Source of the DNA: Salinibacillus xinjiangensis
GTDB taxonomy: Bacteria; Bacillota; Bacilli; Bacillales; Alkalibacillaceae
Length of the DNA: 64,000 nt
Assembly (NCBI RefSeq): GCF_009649735.1
Contig: NZ_WJNH01000002.1
Span: 1-64,000 of the forward strand
Reading direction: 5' to 3'
Both the position numbers and the translations under genes were made by a program. The notes beneath the pieces are model-generated. The model was given only the letters and a program-made list of their open reading frames with translations. It made no database searches and was not told where the DNA came from. Of this stretch, positions 9,237-16,413 are shown piece after piece (positions within the stretch are counted from its first letter, which is position 1; every line of letters begins with the position of its first letter).

Positions 9237-9315
9237 TTTTCTAAAGGGATAAGAAGTTCTTTAGCGAATACATATATAACGAAACCTTTTTAGTTATTTA
9301 TAGGGAGTGAACATT

Positions 9316-9981
9316 TTGACTGCCATACCAAAACCCGCTGCAACGGTTGTATTAATGGATGATGAATCTAAGGTTTATTTAACCCAACGTCCTAAGACAA
9401 TGAAATTTTTAGGAGGCTATTTTGTTTTTCCAGGGGGATCGATTGATGAAGAGGATTACTCTTTTCTTATAGACTATATAAAATATGACCCACCATCTAA
9501 TCATATTTCACTTGAATATTACATTGCAGCAGCTAGAGAATTATTTGAAGAGGTAGGAGTACTGCTCATTGACACCGGCGGAGAACCTCCCGTATTTCAG
9601 CACCAATCAGCAGAAGAATACCGAATGCAATTGATAAATAATGAAATTTCCCTTCTGAATATGCTAGAGGCAGAGGACTTTCGGTTAGATTTACACGATC
9701 TGCAATATTTTGGTCATCGTATTACACCGAAAACGAGTCCCATTCGCTTTGACACACGCTTTTTCATTGCTAAGTTACCAAAGGGGCAATCCCCTAAGCC
9801 TGATCAAAATGAAATAACCGAAGCCTATTGGACCACCCCTGAGGATGCTTTGTATGCCTATGAAAAAGGGGAATTGTCTATGGTACCTCCGACCATTGTC
9901 TCTCTACGTACAATTGCAAACTATGTAAACAAGGGAGGCTCTTTAATGATGCCAGACCGTGAAAATGAATCAAGTATTTAA
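9316..9981 (+). CDS. Nudix hydrolase
   Basis: A 221-aa protein with a Nudix box split by an insertion: PGGSIDEED, about 25 further residues, then AAARELFEEVGV. The REL-FEEVG half carries the metal-binding glutamates. Members hydrolyse nucleoside-diphosphate-linked substrates or CoA derivatives; the spread-out box resembles the NUDT19-like group. I prefer TTG 9316 (AGGGAG 8 nt upstream) over the in-frame GTG 9307, which overlaps that site. The 3' end overlaps the convergent hydrolase gene by 12 bp. Confidence 0.85.
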   Translation: MTAIPKPAATVVLMDDESKVYLTQRPKTMKFLGGYFVFPGGSIDEEDYSFLIDYIKYDPPSNHISLEYYIAAARELFEEVGVLLIDTGGEPPVFQHQSAEEYRMQLINNEISLLNMLEAEDFRLDLHDLQYFGHRITPKTSPIRFDTRFFIAKLPKGQSPKPDQNEITEAYWTTPEDALYAYEKGELSMVPPTIVSLRTIANYVNKGGSLMMPDRENESSI

Positions 9982-10809
9982 TAAAGAATATTGACCATTC
10001 TTGTTTTGGACAAGCCCATCTTTTTGCAGCTTAACAAGATGGGCTTCGATTGTTTTTTTCGCCACTTCAAATACACTAGGGTGAATTTGATCCTTGTAAA
10101 TCCATGTCGTCAACTGCTCCGAAGATAATGACTGTTTATCTTTTAGAAGCTCTTTGATTTGGCTTTCTCGTTTCAACCGTCTCTTCATCACAAAATCAAT
10201 TTTTTCATAAGGATTAAGCACCCAATCACCATGACCAGGACCGATTTTTTTCATATCAAATTGCTTCAAACGATTTAAGGTTTGTAAATAGTCACGCATA
10301 TCCCCATCTGGTGCACCAATCCAAGTGGTACCATCAGACACTATATTATCCCCAGATAACAATACCTTTTCAGATGGAATATATAGACTCAAGTGACCAG
10401 CTGTATGTCCAGGTCCATGAATGATCGTGATATTCACACCATCTATTTGAATGTTTTCACCATCATGAACTGTTTGGATGTGGGTCAACGGATGAATCGC
10501 TTCTTTAATTTGTTCTAGTTCTTTTTGATGACAAAGAACAGTAGGGGAGAAGTGCTGTAACTGTCGTACTCCAGGTGCATGATCAGGATGGTAATGGGTG
10601 AGTAAAATCCTTTTGGGCGCTACCATGTCATGATCCTGAATGGCCTTTTCTACCTCGCGTATTGTATCCACTTGGTCATAGCCTGCGTCAACTAGAAGGG
10701 ATTCCTCTTCATTTCCTATAAGATAGGAATTTGTTTCCGTATTGGGATATAAAGTTGGGGTGCTAATAGGAATGCGGATTATTCTTATTTGATTCGACAC
10801 CTTTCTCAT
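9970..10809 (-). CDS. Metallo-beta-lactamase-fold hydrolase
   Basis: A 279-aa protein with the metal-binding motif LTHYHPDHAPG (HxHxDH, near residue 95). Later ligands are HTAGHLSLY and LLSGDNIV, and a C-terminal winged-helix-like region is rich in charged residues. This architecture (MBL domain plus a C-terminal helical domain) is shared with LACTB2-type and glyoxalase-II-like hydrolases. The substrate is unknown. It is a single-gene unit convergent with the Nudix gene. Confidence 0.85.
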   Translation of the reverse strand: MRKVSNQIRIIRIPISTPTLYPNTETNSYLIGNEEESLLVDAGYDQVDTIREVEKAIQDHDMVAPKRILLTHYHPDHAPGVRQLQHFSPTVLCHQKELEQIKEAIHPLTHIQTVHDGENIQIDGVNITIIHGPGHTAGHLSLYIPSEKVLLSGDNIVSDGTTWIGAPDGDMRDYLQTLNRLKQFDMKKIGPGHGDWVLNPYEKIDFVMKRRLKRESQIKELLKDKQSLSSEQLTTWIYKDQIHPSVFEVAKKTIEAHLVKLQKDGLVQNKNGQYSLLNT

Positions 10810-10870
10810 CCTTCCTTTATGTACCTTTCTCTACTATATTCACCAACGATATGAAAAATCCTGCAAATAC

Positions 10871-10902
10871 AAAAGGGGGAAGGTCTAAGACCTTCCCCTT
10901 TG
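10871..10902. terminator. Terminator downstream of ectD, usable from both strands
   Basis: AAAAGGGGGAAGGTCT is mirrored by AGACCTTCCCCTTT around a short AA loop. It lies between ectD and the hydrolase gene start. Confidence 0.75.
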
Positions 10903-10906
10903 TTCA

Positions 10907-11836
10907 CTAAGATAAATGAACAAGCTTTTTCGATAAATCGAATGCTTGTGGTTGTATTGGTTTTACATTTTCACGGTTAGCTAAAAACTCAGGTCGAGGT
11001 GATAGCTCGGAAAATGGCTGCTCAAGCTTATTTTCGATACTATTGAAAACGAAAAATACATTACTGCGTGGGAATGGTGAAATGTTACCACTAGACCCAT
11101 GCATAATATTAGATTCAAAGAACAGAACAGATCCAGCCGGTCCTGTTGCACGGTCTATTCGACCATTACTCTTGCCTACTAGCCATTTGAGGCTATTATG
11201 GTCAGGCGTACCAAATTCTTGTTTTTTCAATGATTGTTCAAAGTGACTATCAGGTGTTCCTGAAGCACACTGTACATAATAGTTCTGAGAACCTGGGATA
11301 AGCATTAATGGTCCATTATATTCATAGTTATCGGTTAAGATAATAGAGCAGCTAACCGCTCTCATCCGTGGCATTCCGTCTTCCACATGCCAGGTTTCAA
11401 AATCAGAATGCCAATAAAATTCTTTTCCTTTAAAACCAGGTTTGAAATTAATTCTGGATTGATTAATATAAACCTGACTACCTAATAGTTGTTGGGCAAT
11501 GTTGACCAACTTTTCGTGGGCAGACAGCTTTTGGAAGAACTCTGTATTCTTGTGGACATCAAAAATGGAGCGAATTTCATCACTACCTTGTTCACGAACA
11601 ACATGAGGTTTGTCGACGGACTTATGATCATCCATCGTACCATCTAATTTCTTCCGTAAAACATCTACCTCATCATCTGAAAACAGTTTTTCAAAGAATA
11701 TGTAGCCATTCTGTTCGTAGAAATCTAGTTCTTGATGCTTTAATGGACCAGAATCCTTTGAACCATACAGACCTGGATCCTTTCTTTCCATGATTGAAGG
11801 TGTCGCGCTTATTCTAGAAGGATAGAAATCTGTCAT
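10907..11836 (-). CDS. ectD: Ectoine hydroxylase
   Basis: A 309-aa non-haem iron, 2-oxoglutarate-dependent dioxygenase that converts ectoine to 5-hydroxyectoine, a compatible solute. The EctD signature region is present: FYWHSDFETWHVEDGMPRMR, with the HxD iron ligands. The distal His is in NIMHGSSGN. The start ATG at 11836 follows GAGGAG; the frame extends three codons further to a GTG. No ectABC genes are adjacent, so substrate comes from another locus or from uptake. Confidence 0.95.
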   Translation of the reverse strand: MTDFYPSRISATPSIMERKDPGLYGSKDSGPLKHQELDFYEQNGYIFFEKLFSDDEVDVLRKKLDGTMDDHKSVDKPHVVREQGSDEIRSIFDVHKNTEFFQKLSAHEKLVNIAQQLLGSQVYINQSRINFKPGFKGKEFYWHSDFETWHVEDGMPRMRAVSCSIILTDNYEYNGPLMLIPGSQNYYVQCASGTPDSHFEQSLKKQEFGTPDHNSLKWLVGKSNGRIDRATGPAGSVLFFESNIMHGSSGNISPFPRSNVFFVFNSIENKLEQPFSELSPRPEFLANRENVKPIQPQAFDLSKKLVHLS

Positions 11837-12053
11837 GTATACCACTCTCCTCTAAAATAAATTTGAAGAACACTTTCAATGCCCATTTTATGAAGTTAGC
11901 AGCATACAATCAAGTCTGCTAACAGGGGATGAGAGCCCTCTATAAGCGAAATAACGAAATAGACCCTAAACAACAGATATTTATCTGAATTTTGCTCTTT
12001 TTATCACTTTTTACCTTACTATAGCTAACTTACCTTATGTAATCTGTACAAAT

Positions 12054-12090
12054 TTGAAAAGGGCAAGGAGCAACTCCTTACCCTTTTCTC
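12054..12090. terminator. Terminator downstream of the intracellular subtilisin gene
   Basis: GAAAAGGGCAAGGAG and CTCCTTACCCTTTTC form a long stem with a 3-nt loop, directly after the 12098 stop on the minus strand. Confidence 0.8.
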
Positions 12091-12097
12091 GCACCTA

Positions 12098-13063
12098 TTA
12101 CGTAGTTAATTGTACACGTGCTCTGACATCCTCGAATATCGTTTGCAATTCACCCAGTAGAGGTAAATAAATCATTCCATTTCCTTCTGTCTGAGGAGGA
12201 TGACCCAACGGCACGGTTCGCCGAATAAGTTGAGCATACAGCTCCGCCTCTGAAAGCTGACGTTCAAAATGCTTAGAAGCTAAAGTTTTAATTAAAGCAA
12301 GTGCTCCGGAAACATGTGGAGCTGCCATAGATGTTCCGCTTAATTTCGCATATTTTCCCTCTAAATAGGTAGAGATGATCTGCTCACCTGGAGCCACCAA
12401 ATCTATCTGGTTGTTTGAATTAGAGAATTCTGAGGAGCTTCTTTCCAAGTCAACGGCCCCGACACTTATGACTTCATTATAGGAGCCTGGATAGGCTAGT
12501 TCATCAGTTTGATGTTTACCATCACCCTCATTACCAGCAGCACAAACGACTGGAATATTATGTTGAATAACTGCCTGTTGAATGGCATCATGGAGATCAG
12601 ATACATCATTAGGGCCACCGAGGGACATCTGGATGATATCTACCTGCTGCTCAATCGCGTAATGAATCGCATCAATAATCCAATCATATTGACCAGAGCC
12701 ATCCTTACCTAATACCTTTAATATCAACAGCTTGGCATCAGGTGCCACACCTACTACTCCTTGCTCATTTTGTTTGGCAGCAATTGTACCTGCAACATGG
12801 GTGCCATGTCCATTGTAATCCATGATGATGTCAGGATTTCCTTGATCGTCATTTGTGAAATTCCGACCGCCAATAATGTTTTCGTTCAATTCCAGATGGT
12901 TCACATCACAACCAGTGTCAAGAATGGCAACCGTGATGTCACTGGCTGTTGCATCCTTCCAAATCTCAGGTGCACCTATCAAGTCTACACCTTTTGGAAT
13001 TTCGTTTGCGACTTCAAGCTGCTCAATTAAATGATAGTGAATCAGTTGAACATTTTGGCTCAT
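12098..13063 (-). CDS. Intracellular subtilisin-type serine protease
   Basis: A 321-aa S8 peptidase with no signal peptide. The catalytic triad is in ILDTGCDVNH (Asp), YNGHGTHVAGT (His) and LSGTSMAAPHVSG (Ser). It begins MSQNVQLIHYHL, in the position where intracellular subtilisins carry the inhibitory LIPY motif that occupies the active site until processed. The LIGAPEIW segment is also typical of IspA. I start at ATG 13063 after GAGGAGG. It acts in cytosolic protein turnover, often at the onset of stationary phase. Confidence 0.88.
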   Translation of the reverse strand: MSQNVQLIHYHLIEQLEVANEIPKGVDLIGAPEIWKDATASDITVAILDTGCDVNHLELNENIIGGRNFTNDDQGNPDIIMDYNGHGTHVAGTIAAKQNEQGVVGVAPDAKLLILKVLGKDGSGQYDWIIDAIHYAIEQQVDIIQMSLGGPNDVSDLHDAIQQAVIQHNIPVVCAAGNEGDGKHQTDELAYPGSYNEVISVGAVDLERSSSEFSNSNNQIDLVAPGEQIISTYLEGKYAKLSGTSMAAPHVSGALALIKTLASKHFERQLSEAELYAQLIRRTVPLGHPPQTEGNGMIYLPLLGELQTIFEDVRARVQLTT

Positions 13064-13203
13064 TTTAATCCTCCTCACTATTTTTGGTCAGCTCTAAGGT
13101 GTTATTGAAAATAATACCAAAAACAGGGTAAAATAAATAGATTCATAGGTTGTGAATTGGACAAGGTACTAAGACCTATTTAACAAGAGGAAAGGATGAT
13201 AAC

Positions 13204-13764
13204 ATGAAGCTAATTCTAATATTCGGCCCCCAAGCTGTTGGAAAAATGACCGTTGGAAAAGAGCTTGAAAACATCACAGGATTAAAATTATTTCATAATC
13301 ACATGACCATTGACTTAGTTCTGAAATTCTTTGACTTCGGAACAACTTCCTTTATGCGTTTAGTCAATTCTTTTCGGTTTCAAATTATGGAAGAGGTGGC
13401 GCAAAGCAATCAAGAAGGTCTTATTTTTACATATGTATGGGCATTTGATCAGCAGGAGGACTGGGATTTTGTTGATCACATTTCCTCGATTTTTGAACAG
13501 AATGGGGGAGAGGTGTATTATGTAGAGCTTGAAGCGGAGCTGAACGAAAGGCTAGGGAGAAACAAGAGCCCTTACCGACTCGAACAAAAGCCTACTAAAA
13601 GAGATGTTGATTTTTCAGAACGTGAACTAAAATCCTCCATGGATGAATACCGACTTAATTCGTTAGAGGGGGAACTGAAGAAAAAGAATTATCTCCGCAT
13701 GGATAATACACTCTTATCCGCTAAAGAGGTCGCTGAAAAAATTAAACAGACGTTTGTTTTATAA
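13204..13764 (+). CDS. P-loop kinase-like protein (AAA/shikimate-kinase-like)
   Basis: A 186-aa protein beginning MKLILIFGPQAVGKMTVGKEL, a Walker A P-loop (GPQAVGKMT). A following FHNHMTIDLV segment and a likely LID region (LGRNKSPYRLEQKPTKRD) resemble small-molecule kinases. Length fits a single NMP-kinase-like domain. The substrate is unknown. It stands alone between divergent ispA and the fdhD group, with GAGGAAAGGATG as ribosome-binding site. Confidence 0.75.
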   Translation: MKLILIFGPQAVGKMTVGKELENITGLKLFHNHMTIDLVLKFFDFGTTSFMRLVNSFRFQIMEEVAQSNQEGLIFTYVWAFDQQEDWDFVDHISSIFEQNGGEVYYVELEAELNERLGRNKSPYRLEQKPTKRDVDFSERELKSSMDEYRLNSLEGELKKKNYLRMDNTLLSAKEVAEKIKQTFVL

Positions 13765-13775
13765 ATAATTAGTAG

Positions 13776-13813
13776 ACGAGGTCAAATAAATCCTATTTGT
13801 TCCTCGTTTTTTT
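13776..13813 (+). terminator. Terminator after the P-loop kinase gene
   Basis: ACGAGGTCAAATA and TATTTGTTCCTCGT form a stem followed by a run of seven T. Confidence 0.75.
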
Positions 13814-13883
13814 ATGTCTTGAAAATCGACTTTTAAAAAATGAATGGAATGCAAATACTAACATCACTAAGGGGGATTAATAT

Positions 13884-14669
13884 ATGAATACCGAAAAAAT
13901 TAATGTTGTCAAATATGATGGTGATGATTTCGATCATATTCAAGATACAGCAGCAATCGAAAACCCACTGACCATACAGCTTGATGGAGAAGAATTTGCA
14001 ACCATGGTTTGCACCCCCGGATACTTGGAAGAACTGGTGATTGGCTTTTTAGGTTCTGAAGGTATCATACGTTCTGTAAAACAAATTGAATCCTTGCAAA
14101 TCGATGCTGACACAGGGTTTGCTTATGTAAAGTTAGTTAATAAAGGCATTGAAACGAAAGATTATGTTTCCAAACGGTTCATCGGCTCTTGCTGTGGCAA
14201 AAGTCGTCAATTTTATTTTTATAATGATGCTAAAACAGCTAAAACGGTTATGAGCAAGCTACAAATGTCCGTATACCAATGTATAGATCTTATGAATGAG
14301 ATGCAAATGCATTCAACAGAGTACAGGCTTACGGGCGGCTTTCACAATGCAGCCTTAGCTACCAAAGATGAGCTATTGCTTTGTCGGAATGACATTGGCA
14401 GACACAATGCCCTTGATAAAATTTTTGGTTATTGTCTGCAAAATCGGATCTCCTTATCCGATAAAGTGATTGTTTTTAGTGGCAGAATATCATCGGAAAT
14501 CGTACTAAAGGTCGCAAAGATTGGCGCACCTATCCTTTTATCCAAATCTGCACCAACTACATTAGCCATTCAGCTCGCAAAAGATTTGGGGATAACATGT
14601 GTTGGTTTTATTCGGAATAATCGACTCAACGTATATACACATCCAGAGCGTATTCAACAGGTCCATTAG
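13884..14669 (+). CDS. fdhD: Formate dehydrogenase accessory sulfurtransferase FdhD
   Basis: A 261-aa FdhD protein. It carries the paired-cysteine motif GSCCGKSRQF near residue 110 and the conserved GGFHNAAL, CRNDIGRHNALDKI and VFSGRISSEIV blocks. FdhD moves sulfur from a cysteine desulfurase (IscS in E. coli) to the Mo-bisMGD cofactor, which formate dehydrogenase needs for activity. It precedes a formate/nitrite channel gene and faces the formate dehydrogenase operon on the opposite strand. Confidence 0.93.
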   Translation: MNTEKINVVKYDGDDFDHIQDTAAIENPLTIQLDGEEFATMVCTPGYLEELVIGFLGSEGIIRSVKQIESLQIDADTGFAYVKLVNKGIETKDYVSKRFIGSCCGKSRQFYFYNDAKTAKTVMSKLQMSVYQCIDLMNEMQMHSTEYRLTGGFHNAALATKDELLLCRNDIGRHNALDKIFGYCLQNRISLSDKVIVFSGRISSEIVLKVAKIGAPILLSKSAPTTLAIQLAKDLGITCVGFIRNNRLNVYTHPERIQQVH

Positions 14670-14702
14670 TTACATAAAAAGAATAAAGGTTAGGTGATAT
14701 AC

Positions 14703-15479
14703 TTGACTTTTCATCCACCTAAAGAAACAGCAAGACTAGCAATGGAACATGGTGAGAAAAAAGCACATCTTCCCATTACAACCCAACTTTTACTTGGATT
14801 TTTGGCTGGTGCTTTTATTGCTTTTGGATTTTTACTTGATATTCGAGTAGTTGGAAACCTTCCAGAAGAAATATGGGGGTCGATGTCTGCATTTATTGGG
14901 GGAGCTGTTTTCCCAGTTGGGCTCGTTTTTGTGTTACTGGCTGGTGGTGAGCTTTTAACCGGAAATATGATGGCAGTAGCAACAGCGAGATTTGCTGGAA
15001 GGATATCAACTGGCTATATTATAAAAAATTGGTCAATTATTGCCATTACCAATTTTGTAGGGTCTATTTTTGTTGCTTATTTCTTCGGCCATTTTTTGGG
15101 CTTAACCGAAACAGGTCCTTTTTTAGAAAAAACAGTTACCATTGCAGAAGGGAAGTTAGAGGATTCATTTTTACAGGCGTTTATTTCTGGAATTGGAGCG
15201 AATTGGTTAGTCTGTTTAGCGGTTTGGTTATGCTATGCAGCAGATGATGTTGCTGGTAAAATTTTATCAATCTGGTTTCCGATTATGGCGTTTGTAGCTA
15301 TCGGTTTTCAGCACGTGGTAGCTAACATGTTTGTTATTCCAGCTGCTATCTTTGCAGGCTATTTTACCTGGATGGAATACCTCGAAAATTTCGTTGCTGT
15401 CTTTTTCGGAAATGCAGTAGGTGGAGCGATATTTGTTGGATGGTTTTACTGGGCAGCATACCTACGAGAAGACGTATAA
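14703..15479 (+). CDS. Formate/nitrite transporter family channel
   Basis: A 258-aa FNT protein (FocA/NirC/FdhC family) with six hydrophobic segments. Family motifs are FIGGAVFPVGLVFVLLAGGELLTGNMM and the later half-repeat GIGANWLVCLAVWL with FQHVVANMFVIP (pore His). I start at TTG 14703 because the N-terminus MTFHPPKETARLA aligns with FNT starts and AGGTGA lies just upstream. A GTG 9 nt earlier is an alternative. Next to fdhD it most likely carries formate. Confidence 0.88.
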   Translation: MTFHPPKETARLAMEHGEKKAHLPITTQLLLGFLAGAFIAFGFLLDIRVVGNLPEEIWGSMSAFIGGAVFPVGLVFVLLAGGELLTGNMMAVATARFAGRISTGYIIKNWSIIAITNFVGSIFVAYFFGHFLGLTETGPFLEKTVTIAEGKLEDSFLQAFISGIGANWLVCLAVWLCYAADDVAGKILSIWFPIMAFVAIGFQHVVANMFVIPAAIFAGYFTWMEYLENFVAVFFGNAVGGAIFVGWFYWAAYLREDV

Positions 15480-15489
15480 AATAGAAAAA

Positions 15490-15530
15490 AGCACCCCAGG
15501 CTTTAATAAAGTTAAAGCCTGGGGATTCTT
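15490..15530. terminator. Bidirectional terminator between the FNT gene and the formate dehydrogenase operon
   Basis: CCCCAGGCTTTA and TAAAGCCTGGGG are a perfect 12-bp inverted repeat between convergent genes, flanked by A-rich and T-rich sequence. Confidence 0.85.
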
Positions 15531-15669
15531 ATTCTTCTAATTCCATATCTGATGAAGTGGGATAGATCAAATGATTGGTACATTCTGGGCAAACATCCAA
15601 AATATCATAGGGATGTGGTTGATCATCCACTTCCTCCACACGACCACAAACCTCACAGATTCTTGGCAA
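15529..15669 (-). CDS. Small zinc-ribbon-like CxxC protein, last gene of the formate dehydrogenase operon
   Basis: A 46-aa protein reading MPRICEVCGRVEEVDDQPH, then DVCPECTNHL, and ending MELEE. Two CxxC pairs (residues 5-8 and about 29-32) suggest one bound zinc. The start is TTG 15669 with GGAGG 8 nt upstream. It follows the HMA-like gene after 14 bp, so it is the fourth gene of the formate dehydrogenase transcript. Function is unknown. Confidence 0.7.
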   Translation of the reverse strand: MPRICEVCGRVEEVDDQPHPYDILDVCPECTNHLIYPTSSDMELEE

Positions 15670-15683
15670 CAGAAAAACCTCCT

Positions 15684-15905
15684 TCACAACTCATTTTCAG
15701 AAGCATTGACCTCAAAACCTAAATCCATAACGGCTTGCGTGAAATCCTCCAAAGAACCTGCATCTTCGTCATAGGAGATAATGGCCTCATTAGTTTGGGT
15801 GTTAATTTTCACATTACGAATTCCCCACACATCATGTAAGGCTTCACTAAGTTGTTTTTCATCCTCTTTTTTTAACTGCGGAATGGAAAGCTTATGTGTA
15901 ATCAT
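15684..15905 (-). CDS. Small HMA-fold-like protein without the metal-binding CxxC
   Basis: A 73-aa protein with the length and pattern of a heavy-metal-associated ferredoxin-like fold: beta strand HKLSIPQLK, helix, VKINTQTNEAIISYDE, then FTQAVMDLGFEV. It has no cysteine where copper chaperones have CxxC, so metal transport is unlikely. It is the third gene of the formate dehydrogenase operon, 16 bp after the DUF1641 gene. An assembly or partner role is inference from context only. Confidence 0.7.
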   Translation of the reverse strand: MITHKLSIPQLKKEDEKQLSEALHDVWGIRNVKINTQTNEAIISYDEDAGSLEDFTQAVMDLGFEVNASENEL

Positions 15906-15921
15906 ATTTTCACCATCCTGT

Positions 15922-16413
15922 TTAGTGAATCTCTTTATTATTTAGTCCATCACCCATACCCTCTAAAAAGCTAACCATAGTATTTAGAGAGGTTTTCACG
16001 CTTGGATTTTTCATCGATTTCATCAATCCCCACATTCCGAGCTGTTCTTGACTTTCCGTACTTTTGGCTGCTTTTTCCAAACCTTGATTGAGTCCGCCGA
16101 AGATAGCCTTTAACTGATCAGGGTTCATATTGGCTAAAAGGCCAATGGTGTTCATGCCATTTTTAATAATATTGTGCATTCCAGGCTGGTTAAGCTGCTC
16201 AATTGCGATGGTACCAACCTTTTCTCTTGTTCTTAGGAATCCCTTAAGCATATCAATCATACCTGCTTCATGTAGCTCCTGTAGAATAACCAGTGTATCC
16301 TGAATCACCTCTCGATTGTCAGCGATTTGATTTACAATCGCTGACAGATCCTCCGCGCGCTCTTCCTGTAGATTTTTTTGTTTTTTCTCAATTTGCGTAA
16401 TTGCTTTTGCCAT
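15922..16413 (-). CDS. DUF1641 protein (YrhD/YjgD-like)
   Basis: A 163-aa soluble helical protein with GMIDMLKGFLRTREKVGTIA and GMWGLMKSMKNPSVKTSLN, typical of DUF1641. In Bacillus the family is encoded next to formate dehydrogenase (yrhE-yrhD, yjgC-yjgD). The gene overlaps the formate dehydrogenase reading frame by 26 bp, which implies translational coupling and a subunit or assembly-partner role. The biochemical function is not established to my knowledge. Confidence 0.85.
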   Translation of the reverse strand: MAKAITQIEKKQKNLQEERAEDLSAIVNQIADNREVIQDTLVILQELHEAGMIDMLKGFLRTREKVGTIAIEQLNQPGMHNIIKNGMNTIGLLANMNPDQLKAIFGGLNQGLEKAAKSTESQEQLGMWGLMKSMKNPSVKTSLNTMVSFLEGMGDGLNNKEIH

